From contig JAIRLZ010000235.1 of NCBI GenBank assembly GCA_031259035.1, positions 1 through 18,062 of the forward strand: a stretch of 18,062 nucleotides of DNA, read 5' to 3'. Origin of the DNA: Treponema sp. Its GTDB lineage: Bacteria > Spirochaetota > Spirochaetia > Treponematales > Breznakiellaceae. The notes below the pieces were generated by a model that was not told the DNA's origin, ran no database searches, and saw only the letters and a program-made list of their open reading frames with translations. This document shows positions 1-7,000 of this stretch, one piece after another. How positions within the stretch are numbered: the first letter of the stretch is position 1; each line of letters begins with the position of its first letter. The translations under genes were made by a program, and so were the position numbers.

Positions 1-175
1 CCGTCATATCAGGCGGGCGCCGCTCGCTCCCGCCCCCGGCGCCGTTCACTTTGAAACCGCTCGCGTCCAGTTTCTCCACCGCCTCGATAATAAAATGTAC
101 CGGATGGTCTTCGGGGAGCCATAAATCCGCAGGAAACAACAAGGGGGTGTCCCGGTCTATATTGATAAATCGCAC
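1..175 (-). CDS. IS1182-like transposase, N-terminal part (runs off left edge)
   Basis: The minus strand reads from a GTG at 175 into the window edge with no stop, giving about 58 residues. They begin VRFINIDRDTPLLFPADLW, then LPEDHPVHFIIEAVEKLD and SGFKVNGAGGGSERRPPDM. This matches the N-terminal InsH-type (DUF772) domain of IS1182/IS5-like DDE transposases, where a 'D-T-P-L-L-P' opening, a 'LPEDH' motif and a 'hFI' helix are typical. The catalytic DDE region would lie to the left of the window, so intactness cannot be judged. The GTG start is chosen because the recognisable homology begins there and no ATG precedes it in frame. No clear Shine-Dalgarno sequence is seen. The family call is from remembered motif patterns; IS5 is an alternative assignment. 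Confidence 0.72.
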   Translation of the reverse strand, partial: MRFINIDRDTPLLFPADLWLPEDHPVHFIIEAVEKLDASGFKVNGAGGGSERRPPDMT

Positions 176-492
176 GCTATGGGGTAATGATAGCGGATTT
201 TGCCGGTTTTGGCGATCCCAGGAAGAAAAAAGCGCAACAGACTGCGAGAACATTACGCAACGTCCGTCTCCTCACCACGGCGTATACCCGCACCACGTTA
301 AAGGTTCGGCGAACCTCCGGTTTGCGAATCTCCGGTTCGAGTGTAAGAAAGTTATGTAACTGTGGGGACGCCGCCATTCCTAACCGCCCTTTAAGGCGCC
401 GCATGAGACCCCATTGCGAATAAAGAATTGGTATACTGATCCGTTTTCATAATTCATTGGCTTTGAAAGCCATATATTTCATTCTCACGCTG
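176..492. other. Gene-poor spacer between transposase and pdp
   Basis: No convincing gene is seen on either strand; short open frames here lack recognisable sequence. The stretch should contain the promoter and outer end of the IS at 1-175, but I could not define its inverted repeat. It has three GGTTC/GAACC motifs: a small palindrome at 303-315 and another GGTTCG at 334-339. A weak hairpin (GGCTT-tga-AAGCC, about 461-473) lies just past the pdp stop codon but has no clear T-run in the minus direction. Confidence 0.4.
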
Positions 493-1797
493 TCACGCCA
501 CTTCCTTCCATATCAGCTTCCGTGCGTCCGGCGCCTCATCCCCATATTCAACAGCTTCTTCAAGCTGGGGCAGAGCGGCGTCAAGCGCGGATTCGTCCTT
601 TGCGTAAACCGTCATAACAAGGTCGCCCGCCTTAACCGCGGCGCCGCTCTTTTTGTGAAAATGTACGCCGGCGACAGGGCTTACCACATCTTCGGTGCGG
701 CTGCGCCCAACACCGAGTTGTACGCCCGCGCGTCCAGTTTTCAGGGCGTCTATGCGGGTAATGAAACTGTTCCGCGTGGCGCGGATTTCGGCGCTGTATT
801 CTGAACGGCAATTTCCGATCATGGAAAGAAATTTTCGTGCGTCGCCACCCTGGCTTTCGATATTGTCCAAAAAAAGCTGACGAGGTTTGCCGCTGGCAAG
901 GATTTTTTCACAGATCGCGCGCCCTTCTTCGGCTGTTTCCGCTTTTCCGCCAAGCGCCGCCATACGGGCGGCAAGTTCAAGGCTCACTTCCATAAGGTCG
1001 TCAGGGCCGCCGCCTTCAAGACAGACGAAACTTTCCTCAACTTCAAGGAAATTGCCCACCATGTTTCCAAGCGGCTCGTCCATGTCGGTGAGCAGGGCGA
1101 TAATACGTCTTCCCATGAGAAGAGCGGTGTCCACGAGAGAGCGGGCGAGAGCTTCCGCATCGTTTTTTCGCTTCATAAACGCGCCGGAGCCGTACTTCAC
1201 ATCCATGACAAGCGCATCCGCTCCTTCGGCGATCTTTTTGGAAAGTATGCTTGCGGTGATAAGCGGGATGGATTCCACAGTGCCGGTAACATCGCGGAGC
1301 GCGTAAAGCAGCCTGTCCGCCGGCACGATGTCCCTTGTCTGTCCGGTCATGGCAAAGCCGTCTTTTGCAAGAATCCGCCGGAATTCATGGACCGACAGAT
1401 TCGTTCTATACCCCGGTATAGCGTCAAGTTTGTCGAGCGTGCCGCCCGTATGCCCAAGGGCGCGTCCAGACATCATGGGATCTTTAATGCCGAGGCTTGC
1501 GATAATGGGCGCGATAATGAGGCTGGTTTTGTCTCCGACCCCGCCGGTTGAGTGCTTGTCTACAAAAGGACCCGGAATGCCGGACAGATCCATCGCCGCG
1601 CCCGACCGCGCCATCACTTCGGTGAGGGCGGCGGTCTCTTCCGCGTTCATACCCGCAAAAAACACCGCCATCGCCCACGCGGACATCTGATAATCTGGAA
1701 TTTCACCCGCCACATATCCATTGATGAGACAGGCGATTTCCTCACGGGACAGGATGCCGCCGTCTCTTTTACGCGCAATGATGTCTACCGCCCTCAT
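493..1797 (-). CDS. pdp: Pyrimidine-nucleoside phosphorylase
   Basis: This 434-residue enzyme cleaves thymidine, deoxyuridine or uridine with phosphate to give the free base and (deoxy)ribose-1-phosphate, in cytoplasmic nucleoside salvage. The length is nearly that of Bacillus Pdp and E. coli DeoA. The N-terminus (RAVDIIARKRDGGILSREEI) is typical of the family. The glycosyltransferase family 3 signature VDKHSTGGVGDKTS lies near residues 79-92, followed by MSGRALGHTGGTLDKL and the phosphate/base-site stretch SILSKKIAEGADALVMDVKYG. A C-terminal PYNP domain covers roughly residues 340-434. The ATG has a good upstream AGGAGATGAC. It is transcribed alone: a hairpin-rich element separates it from the next minus-strand gene. 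Whether it is a strict thymidine phosphorylase (DeoA) or a broad Pdp cannot be settled by eye. Confidence 0.95.
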   Translation of the reverse strand: MRAVDIIARKRDGGILSREEIACLINGYVAGEIPDYQMSAWAMAVFFAGMNAEETAALTEVMARSGAAMDLSGIPGPFVDKHSTGGVGDKTSLIIAPIIASLGIKDPMMSGRALGHTGGTLDKLDAIPGYRTNLSVHEFRRILAKDGFAMTGQTRDIVPADRLLYALRDVTGTVESIPLITASILSKKIAEGADALVMDVKYGSGAFMKRKNDAEALARSLVDTALLMGRRIIALLTDMDEPLGNMVGNFLEVEESFVCLEGGGPDDLMEVSLELAARMAALGGKAETAEEGRAICEKILASGKPRQLFLDNIESQGGDARKFLSMIGNCRSEYSAEIRATRNSFITRIDALKTGRAGVQLGVGRSRTEDVVSPVAGVHFHKKSGAAVKAGDLVMTVYAKDESALDAALPQLEEAVEYGDEAPDARKLIWKEVA

Positions 1798-1833
1798 GTC
1801 ATCTCCTATGTCAAGCCTTCAAGGTGCGTTTTT

Positions 1834-1934
1834 AGGAACTGTTCAAAAATAAAATGTGGAACATTTTATTTTTATTGCTTACGCAATAATGAAATAACAT
1901 GACCAAATGGTCATGTTATTTCCGAACGGATCCT
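1834..1934. repeat. Triple-hairpin MITE-like palindromic element
   Basis: Three stem-loops stand head to tail. Stem 1 is 13 bp (1845-1857 with 1861-1873, AAAAATAAAATGT, loop GGA). Stem 2 is 5 bp (ATTGC 1874-1878 with GCAAT 1883-1887). Stem 3 is 14 bp (AAATAACATGACCA 1892-1905 with 1908-1921). The outer edges form an imperfect inverted repeat, AGGAACTGTTC (1834-1844) against GAACGGATCCT (1924-1934), matching at 9 of 11 positions. AT-rich, perfectly paired DNA with terminal inverted repeats in a GC-richer background suggests a small non-autonomous mobile element. It could alternatively be a bidirectional terminator or RNA-stabilising structure upstream of pdp. No target duplication is obvious. 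Confidence 0.6.
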
Positions 1935-2103
1935 TAGTGTATAATGAAGAAAAAAGAAAAGAATGTCAAGTGGACGCCGGAGTTCAGCCTGCTGTAAAGC
2001 CGCGTCTGAAATGCGCGGAAACCAATGTCATCAAACGCGCATAAAACAGCGTCCATCAATTCTCAAGACGCGGGCGCTAACCAGCGGCGCTCGCAACGCC
2101 GCC

Positions 2104-2943
2104 TTACAGCGCCGCGCTTGCGCGCCTGCTCGCGTGGCAGTTGATGTTGACCGCCACCGGAAGCCCGGCAATGTGGGTGGGCATGGTTTCGATTGCGACA
2201 AAGAGCGCGGTCGTTTTTCCTCCGAATCCGGCGGGACCGATGCCAAGCGCGTTTATTTTTTCCAGCAGTTCTTTTTCCATATTCGCATAGACCGCGTTGG
2301 AATGGCGCGTTCCAAGCGGGCGGAGCAGGGCTTTTTTGGCGAGCAGAGCGGCTTTGTCAAAACTGCCGCCTATGCCGACTCCCACGACAATTGGCGGACA
2401 GGGATTTGCTCCAGCCTTTTTCACTGTTTCCATGACAAAATTGATCGCCCCGTCCCTGCCGTCGCTGGGATTTAACATGGCGATGCGGCTCATATTCTCG
2501 CTGCCAAAGCCTTTGGGCGCAACCGTAACCGCAACCCCGTCGCCTTCAACAAAGTCAAGGTACACAAGCGCGGGCGTATTGTCCCCCGAATTGCGCCGCT
2601 CAAGCGGATCCGTCACAACAGAGGCGCGGAGGCGGCCTTCTTTCCGCGCTTGCCTCACCCCTTCGTCAACAGCGGCATAGACGCAGCCTTCAATGTGCGC
2701 GTCGCGTCCTATTTCCAGAAACACGCACGCCATGCCCGTATCTTGGCAAACCGGCATGGCTTTTTCCGCCGCGATTTCAAAATTTTCAATAATCGCGTCA
2801 AGCATGTCTATCGCTATCGGGTAGGTCTCATGGTTCCGGCATTCCCGTATACAGCCGCGCGCGTCGGCGGGCAGACGCACGTTAGCTTCAATAAAAAGCC
2901 GTTTTACGGTTTCGGTTAAGAGCGAAGCGTTGACAATTCTCAT
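2104..2943 (-). CDS. Class I fumarate hydratase / tartrate dehydratase alpha-type subunit
   Basis: This 279-residue protein is the Fe-S (alpha, N-terminal) half of a two-subunit class I fumarase, which interconverts fumarate and malate in the cytoplasm using a [4Fe-4S] cluster. Expected cluster cysteines are seen in MPVCQDTGMA (near residue 66), in GANPCPPIVVGVGIGG (near 186), and in the C-terminal NINCHASR. The substrate loop RRNSGDNTPA and the stretch GFGSENMSRIAMLNPSDG are also family hallmarks, and the length matches TtdA/FumA-alpha proteins. The beta subunit is normally encoded next to it. Here it is absent: downstream lie about 300 bp of spacer and the triple-hairpin element, and upstream is mscS. 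Only a weak AAGG precedes the ATG, so translation may depend on the upstream operon. Tartrate dehydratase activity cannot be excluded. Confidence 0.9.
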   Translation of the reverse strand: MRIVNASLLTETVKRLFIEANVRLPADARGCIRECRNHETYPIAIDMLDAIIENFEIAAEKAMPVCQDTGMACVFLEIGRDAHIEGCVYAAVDEGVRQARKEGRLRASVVTDPLERRNSGDNTPALVYLDFVEGDGVAVTVAPKGFGSENMSRIAMLNPSDGRDGAINFVMETVKKAGANPCPPIVVGVGIGGSFDKAALLAKKALLRPLGTRHSNAVYANMEKELLEKINALGIGPAGFGGKTTALFVAIETMPTHIAGLPVAVNINCHASRRASAAL

Positions 2944-2988
2944 GGTTGCGGGGCCTTATTAAGGGCGTAGCCCTGTTGGTTTGACACT

Positions 2989-3005
2989 CCGCCGTTCTGC
3001 GGCGG
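2989..3005 (-). terminator. GC-rich hairpin between mscS and the fumarase gene
   Basis: CCGCCG (2989-2994) and CGGCGG (3000-3005) form a 6-bp stem with a 5-nt loop just past the mscS stop codon in the minus direction. A second small hairpin (GGGC-gta-GCCC, about 2963-2973) follows. No T-run is seen, so this may be a pause or partial attenuator rather than a true terminator, leaving room for read-through into the fumarase gene. Confidence 0.3.
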
Positions 3006-3011
3006 GGAGGT

Positions 3012-3830
3012 TTACTTTATAAGGTGGACAGTCCTCTGGGGAAACGGGATGGAAAGTCCGGCGGCTTCAATTTTTTCCTTGACAAGGCGCATATGCTTCC
3101 AATACACATCCCAATACACATCGGCAGGCGCCCACGCCCTCAAAAGAATATTCACCGAGCTGTCATTCAGAGATTGCACCACAATTTGAGGGGCAGGATC
3201 CCGCAAGAAACGCGGCTCCGCGTCCACAATTTCACGCATGACATTGTAGGCCGTCTCAATGGAATCTCCGTAGGATATGCCGATCGTCAGATCCATACGA
3301 CGCTTGGCGTTCCGGCTGTAATTCTTGATGGGGTTTTTCCATATGGAGGAATTCGGGGCTGAAATCAGAACGCCGTCCGGCGTTTCAAGTTTTGTGGTGA
3401 AAAGATCGAAATCCTTGATCGTCCCCATAAAACCGTCGAATTCGATAAAATCGCCCTTGCGGTACGATTTCAGCGCAAGCAGTACGATGCCTGCCGCTAT
3501 GTTTCCCAGCGTGTCTTTCAGCGCAAGCCCCACCGCGACGCCGGCGGTTCCCAGTAGAGCGACGAGCCCAGTCGTGTTGACGCCGAATACACTCAGAATC
3601 ATTATGAGACACACGATGATAAGCGCGTATTTCAACGACACCCGCAAAAGCGTCAGCAAGGCGCCGTCGATCTGCGTATTGCTTGCGTCCACATGCTTTA
3701 TCAATTTTTTGAAAATAGTGTACATAATGCTTCCCGCGATAACAATAATAACGGCGTTGAACAGTTTGCATCCTAATAAAAAGAGAACGTCTTTATGAGC
3801 GCTCAAAAAACTAAAAAGCGTCTCGGACAT
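3012..3830 (-). CDS. MscS-family small-conductance mechanosensitive channel
   Basis: This 272-residue inner-membrane channel, close in length to E. coli MscS, releases solutes when membrane tension rises after hypo-osmotic shock. TM1 covers about residues 15-40 (LFLLGCKLFNAVIIVIAGSI) and TM2 about 60-85. The pore-lining TM3 holds the diagnostic Ala/Gly ridge LLGTAGVAVGLALKDTLGN (near 94-112). It is followed by GIVLLALKSYRKGDFIEFD, the beta domain and the C-terminal alpha/beta domain ending SIPFPQRTVHL, the classic MscS C-terminus. The ATG is preceded by GAGGTAGGAT. It starts only 3 bp after the malic enzyme stop codon, so the two are almost certainly co-transcribed. Confidence 0.93.
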   Translation of the reverse strand: MSETLFSFLSAHKDVLFLLGCKLFNAVIIVIAGSIMYTIFKKLIKHVDASNTQIDGALLTLLRVSLKYALIIVCLIMILSVFGVNTTGLVALLGTAGVAVGLALKDTLGNIAAGIVLLALKSYRKGDFIEFDGFMGTIKDFDLFTTKLETPDGVLISAPNSSIWKNPIKNYSRNAKRRMDLTIGISYGDSIETAYNVMREIVDAEPRFLRDPAPQIVVQSLNDSSVNILLRAWAPADVYWDVYWKHMRLVKEKIEAAGLSIPFPQRTVHLIK

Positions 3831-3833
3831 ATC

Positions 3834-5291
3834 CTACCTCTCGCTCACTTCTTCTATCGCCTCTTTCAACGCCTTTTCCACCAGCGCTTTGGGAGGCTTT
3901 ATAATATCTCCCATTTCCTGGAGATGTCTCGCCACGCGACGCGCGGCTTCTATATCGGCTTTCGCCCTGCGATACGCCTCATCACTGGAGAGGTGTACGC
4001 GGGCGGCGCCTTCTTGGATCGCGGTTTCCGCGACATCGGCGGCTTCCCGCGCGAACAGTTCCGTTTCGTCCATTGTCGCTATGATGTTGTCCGGCGAGAT
4101 GCCGCGCTGTTCTGAAAACTCCGCTATGCTGCGGCTGCACCGGACAACCATGCCGTCTGTGATCTTGCGGCTGCGGACGAGAAGGGCGCCTTTGAGGATG
4201 CCGGGAAAACAAATGGAATTGTTCACTTGATTGGGGAAATCGCCGCGTCCGGTGGCGACAATGAACGCGCCTTCTTCCTTCGCCGCGTAGGGCCAAATTT
4301 CCGGCGTCGGATTCGCGCATGCGAACACAATCGCTTTGTCCGCCATGGAGCGCACCCACGACCTCTTAACCGCGCCGGGTCCGGGCGCGGACAGGGCGAT
4401 GAGAACGTCGGCGCCTTTCATCGCCTCTTCAACCGCTGCAATTCTCTGAGGATTGGTTTTGAGGCAAAGTTCCCACTGCCTGTAGGCGCGGGGATCGTTT
4501 TCGATGTCGCTCCTGCCGGCATGAAGACCGCCATTGACGTCAAACAGAGCGATCTTGTCTGGATCTCCGCCGGCGTCCATGATGAGCCGGGCTGTCGTCG
4601 TGTTCGCCGCGCCAGCGCCGAGCAGCGCGATGCGGACGCCGCCGAGCGTCTTGCCCGCGAGTTTCAAAGCGTTGACAAGCCCGGCCAGTATCACACAGGC
4701 GGTCCCCTGCGCGTCATCATGCCACACCGGAATATCGCAGGATTCGCGCAGTTCGTCCAACACTCTGAAACAGTTCGGCTGGCTTATATCCTCAAGATTC
4801 ACCGCGCCGAATGAATGTTGGCACATCTTCACGAATTCAATGAGCTTTTCGGGATCGTTTTTGCCGTCCTCGCCCCGCGAGTCAACACACAGCGCGGTCG
4901 CGTCAACGCCGCCCAAATACTTCATCAGCAGCGCCTTGCCCTCCATAACGCCGAGTCCGCCGGCCGGTGTGCAGTCGCCGTCTCCCAGCACACGGGTTGA
5001 GTCGGAAACTATGGCGACCAAGTTGCCGCGGTTTGAAAGCGCGAAGGAGGCGTCATTGTCATCGCGGATAACGGTGGAGATTTTCGACACGCCCGGGGTG
5101 TACCATGCGTTGAACCAACTCAACCCCTCAAGCGCGCACTTGGGAATGGTCTGCATCTTCCCATTGTAAAAACCATGCAAAGCAAGGGATACATTGTTAA
5201 AAAACGCGGTTTTTGCCCGCGATTTTTCCTCCCCGGTAAAGTGGGGAGGAAAGAAATCGTCGATTCTGTCCAATTCTATGCTAGAAGACAT
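3834..5291 (-). CDS. Malic enzyme (oxaloacetate-decarboxylating malate dehydrogenase)
   Basis: This 485-residue cytoplasmic enzyme converts malate to pyruvate and CO2 with reduction of NAD(P). Visible signatures are WYTPGVSKI (the catalytic-tyrosine motif) near residue 65 and a metal/substrate-binding block including GGLGVMEGKALLMKYLGG. These are followed by AVNLEDISQPNCFRVLD and VWHDDAQGTACVILAG, then the nucleotide-binding loop LLGAGAANTTTARL, FACANPTPEIWP and VNNSICFPGILKGAL. There is no fused phosphotransacetylase domain, so it is the short bacterial form. The ATG has GGAGG about 11 nt upstream, a somewhat long spacing. It heads an operon with mscS and possibly the fumarase subunit, suggesting fumarate-malate-pyruvate flow. 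Cofactor preference is not deducible. Its upstream region is transposon debris, so its promoter may have been rebuilt. Confidence 0.94.
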   Translation of the reverse strand: MSSSIELDRIDDFFPPHFTGEEKSRAKTAFFNNVSLALHGFYNGKMQTIPKCALEGLSWFNAWYTPGVSKISTVIRDDNDASFALSNRGNLVAIVSDSTRVLGDGDCTPAGGLGVMEGKALLMKYLGGVDATALCVDSRGEDGKNDPEKLIEFVKMCQHSFGAVNLEDISQPNCFRVLDELRESCDIPVWHDDAQGTACVILAGLVNALKLAGKTLGGVRIALLGAGAANTTTARLIMDAGGDPDKIALFDVNGGLHAGRSDIENDPRAYRQWELCLKTNPQRIAAVEEAMKGADVLIALSAPGPGAVKRSWVRSMADKAIVFACANPTPEIWPYAAKEEGAFIVATGRGDFPNQVNNSICFPGILKGALLVRSRKITDGMVVRCSRSIAEFSEQRGISPDNIIATMDETELFAREAADVAETAIQEGAARVHLSSDEAYRRAKADIEAARRVARHLQEMGDIIKPPKALVEKALKEAIEEVSER

Positions 5292-5538
5292 AAATTCTTA
5301 AGCCTCCAGTGCTACGGAACATGATCGTTTCCACGCCGGTAGTTCCGACTTCGGCGTTGATCGAGACAAACCAAAGCTGCGGTTCAGCGCACAGCTTTGT
5401 CGCTCTACCGGAGCTTTCCGGTTGGGCGCCATGCCCGCGCTCGCCAGCGGAACCACAAAAATTAAATCTGGTTTCTTCAAAATACTCCTCCTGGAGATAG
5501 CCTCTTATGTATTGGAACGCGCGGGTGTAATACCCGGT
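5292..5538 (+). pseudogene. Candidate IS200/IS605 (tnpB) 3' tail and right-end remnant
   Basis: No intact gene is seen here, but the stretch is rich in hairpins: CAAAGCTG...CAGCTTTG (about 5370-5400), CCGGA-GCTT-TCCGG (about 5408-5421), ACGCCG...CGGCGT and CTCC-tcct-GGAG. It ends in TATTGGAACGCGCGGGTG (5510-5527), which matches 17 of 18 bases of 15486-15503. At that second copy the motif leads directly into a 15-bp CCCGCCC...GGGCGGG stem typical of IS200/IS605 right ends. A plus-strand frame (about 5294-5500) ending VSSKYSSWR stops 9 nt before the shared motif, the position expected for a tnpB tail overlapping its guide (omega) RNA. I do not recognise TnpB catalytic sequence, so this rests on layout and the shared end. 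An alternative is a structured minus-strand leader of malic enzyme. Confidence 0.4.
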
Positions 5539-5565
5539 CCCTTGGACTAAACTTGACCCGCAGAA

Positions 5566-6762
5566 TCATGCGAGGCGCTTCCGGTACGCCAGCAGGATAT
5601 ATAACTTCATCAACCCTATCCATACCGTCTTTACCCCGAGATGCCCGTCGCTCGGAGCGCGTTTCGGCCATCCCAGCCTTCCTAGTCAATCCGCCGCTTC
5701 TTTTATGGCATACGGCTTTTTTGGTTCTTTCCTGACCTTGTTCGCCGCGCGATACGGCAGTTTCCATTCGTCTTCCCCCAAAAGAAGGGAACAGGGCGGC
5801 TCAGGCGCACACCGCCCCGCATACGTCATGTTCAGTGTCATTGCCGCGATGATCGAGCGCATCAGAATAAGCACCGTGGTTTTGTCCATGCTCCGCTCCC
5901 GCAGCCTCTCAATGGCGCATCCGCTCTTCAGCGCGTAATGAAACCGTTCCATCTTCCAGCGCCGCATATAACACTCGACATATTCATGCGCCTCTTCCGG
6001 CGCGCCTATCGGCTCGCCAGCCGCCATCGGAAACGAAGTTTCCGCAACCACTCCATCGGCCACTCTCCCCGGGGCGGCCGCTTTATCGAATATATCGCGT
6101 GCCGCGGCGGCAACACCGCCTCCCGCTCCGGCTGTCCAGTGGGATAGCCGGTTTATCCAGTGGGATAGCCGGTTCATTTAATGTCTGGGCTTTGGCGAAC
6201 AACTCATCGGACTTTAGTCCGCCATATCCCCCTCCCGGTCGCAAATCGTTATCACGTTTATCCCTTCGGGAATGTCCGCCGTGCTCCGCCCCAGACTTTC
6301 CAGCCACCAGAAACGCTCTTTTCCCTCTATGGGCCGTACTTTCTTGCTCTCATGGCTCGCCGACGCGGCTTTGGCTCCTTCCCGGTTGTACCCTGACTGG
6401 TCCAATACCCCCAAAACCAGCCCGTCGGCGTTTGCCGCCAGGCGGCTGTGGACATTGACCCCCGGCGTCTTGCCGCTGACACGCCCTATCCCTTCCGTCT
6501 TCAGACGGGTGTTGTAATTTACAGACGCGGCATCCTGGACGGCCAGGTAGATTGACTTGGCTTCGGCCCGGTCTTCGCTCGCTTCCCAAATTGACACGTC
6601 CGGCTGTTCTATCAAGGTTTCCATAGTCCTGACAAACCGTTCCTCCAGCCAGACGGAATGAAAATTCGGTCCCGCAAATTCTTCTTCCCTGTTGAAACTT
6701 GTCCCCCATACCATATTCCCCTCCCAGAGTTCCCGGCTTTTACGGGAGTATAGCATGAACAA
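5566..6762 (-). pseudogene. IS4-family DDE transposase, broken
   Basis: The N-terminal part (6762-6214) shows SIWEASEDRAEAKSIY, the first acidic site in LAVQDAASVNYNTRLKTEG, VHSRLAANADGLVLGVLDQ, and the second acidic site in VITICDREGDMAD. The C-terminal part has the YMRRWKMERFHYALKSGC motif (the Y-R-E-K region) and ends GVKTVWIGLMKLYILLAYRK. Disruptions are several. About 40 residues are missing between EAKSIY and LAVQDA. Frame is lost after MAD at 6216-6214, where the continuation DELFAKAQTLNEP lies in another frame. The centre is degraded and includes a 21-bp tandem duplication (6135-6176). A TGA at 5688-5686 falls where this family usually has Trp (EAAD*LGRLG). The protein cannot be made whole, so the copy is immobile. 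Confidence 0.85.
6135..6176. repeat. Two-copy 21-bp tandem duplication inside the dead transposase
   Basis: Two adjacent 21-bp units (6135-6155 and 6156-6176) share the core TCCAGTGGGATAGCCGGTT and differ only near their last bases. In the minus frame this duplicates a PAIPLDK-like heptapeptide. It looks like replication slippage in an unselected pseudogene. Confidence 0.85.
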
Positions 6763-6793
6763 AAAAAATGTGGGTCAAGTTTAGCCCAAGGGG

Positions 6794-6820
6794 CAGGGTA
6801 GTTCATTCTCCCTGTTTTTT
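6794..6820 (+). terminator. Hairpin with T6 tail upstream of recJ
   Basis: CAGGG (6794-6798) and CCCTG (6810-6814) pair across an 11-nt loop and are followed directly by TTTTTT, a plausible intrinsic terminator for plus-strand transcripts coming out of the transposon remnants. It contains GGGTAGTTCATT (6796-6807), identical to the 3' arm of the intact right-end hairpin at 15526-15537. The terminator may therefore be derived from the interrupted mobile-element end. Confidence 0.45.
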
Positions 6821-6964
6821 CGGCGCATGTCAAGACGGCGGAAAGGGTTTTTTCAGGACGGCTTGACCACATGCCTGCGGTTTTGGAGGGTTTGCCACCA
6901 TCAATGTTGCGCATGTCCCGGTAAATCCGCTTTTGGGGAATCATATCCACCGCGCTGATCCTAC

Positions 6965-6993
6965 TTGTGAAAAAACCATCTGTGTGCTACTAT
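6965..6993 (+). promoter_or_regulatory. recJ promoter (apparently leaderless)
   Basis: TTGTGA (6965-6970) and TACTAT (6988-6993) are separated by exactly 17 bp, with TGTG just before the -10 box. The recJ ATG begins at 7001, only 7 nt after the -10, where the transcription start would be expected. No Shine-Dalgarno sequence exists in AAACAAA. The promoter quality and the absence of a leader agree with each other. Confidence 0.6.
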
Positions 6994-7000
6994 AAACAAA

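Larger units (their letters stand above)
5539..6792 (-). mobile_element. Decayed IS4-type insertion sequence with terminal inverted repeats
   Basis: The two edges carry a clear inverted repeat. CCCTTGGACTAAACTTGACC begins at 5539, and its complement GGTCAAGTTTAGCCCAAGGG ends at about 6792; over 21 bp the ends differ at one base. They enclose about 1.25 kb of minus-strand transposase remains whose reading frame ends (stop at 5568-5566) a few bases inside the left repeat, as in intact IS4-type elements. The flanks are halves of another repeat found uninterrupted at 15486-15545, so this element jumped into it. No target-site duplication is obvious, consistent with age. The end sequences are not assigned to a named IS. 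Confidence 0.8.

Noticed and set aside
1963..2475. A 170-codon plus-strand frame over the fumarase gene and its downstream spacer
   Set aside because: Most of it lies antisense to a clear fumarase reading frame, and its sequence resembles no known protein.
5298..5480. A 60-codon minus-strand frame with AGGAGG and TTG start upstream of malic enzyme
   Set aside because: The ribosome site is attractive, but the peptide (KKPDLIFVVPLASAG...) has no recognisable family, and the DNA is hairpin-rich and attached to a mobile-element end. It is kept only as an alternative in the findings.
6612..6950. A 112-codon minus-strand frame between recJ and the IS4 remnant
   Set aside because: It crosses the IS4 inverted repeat and the hairpin region and runs out of frame into the transposase; no domain is recognisable.
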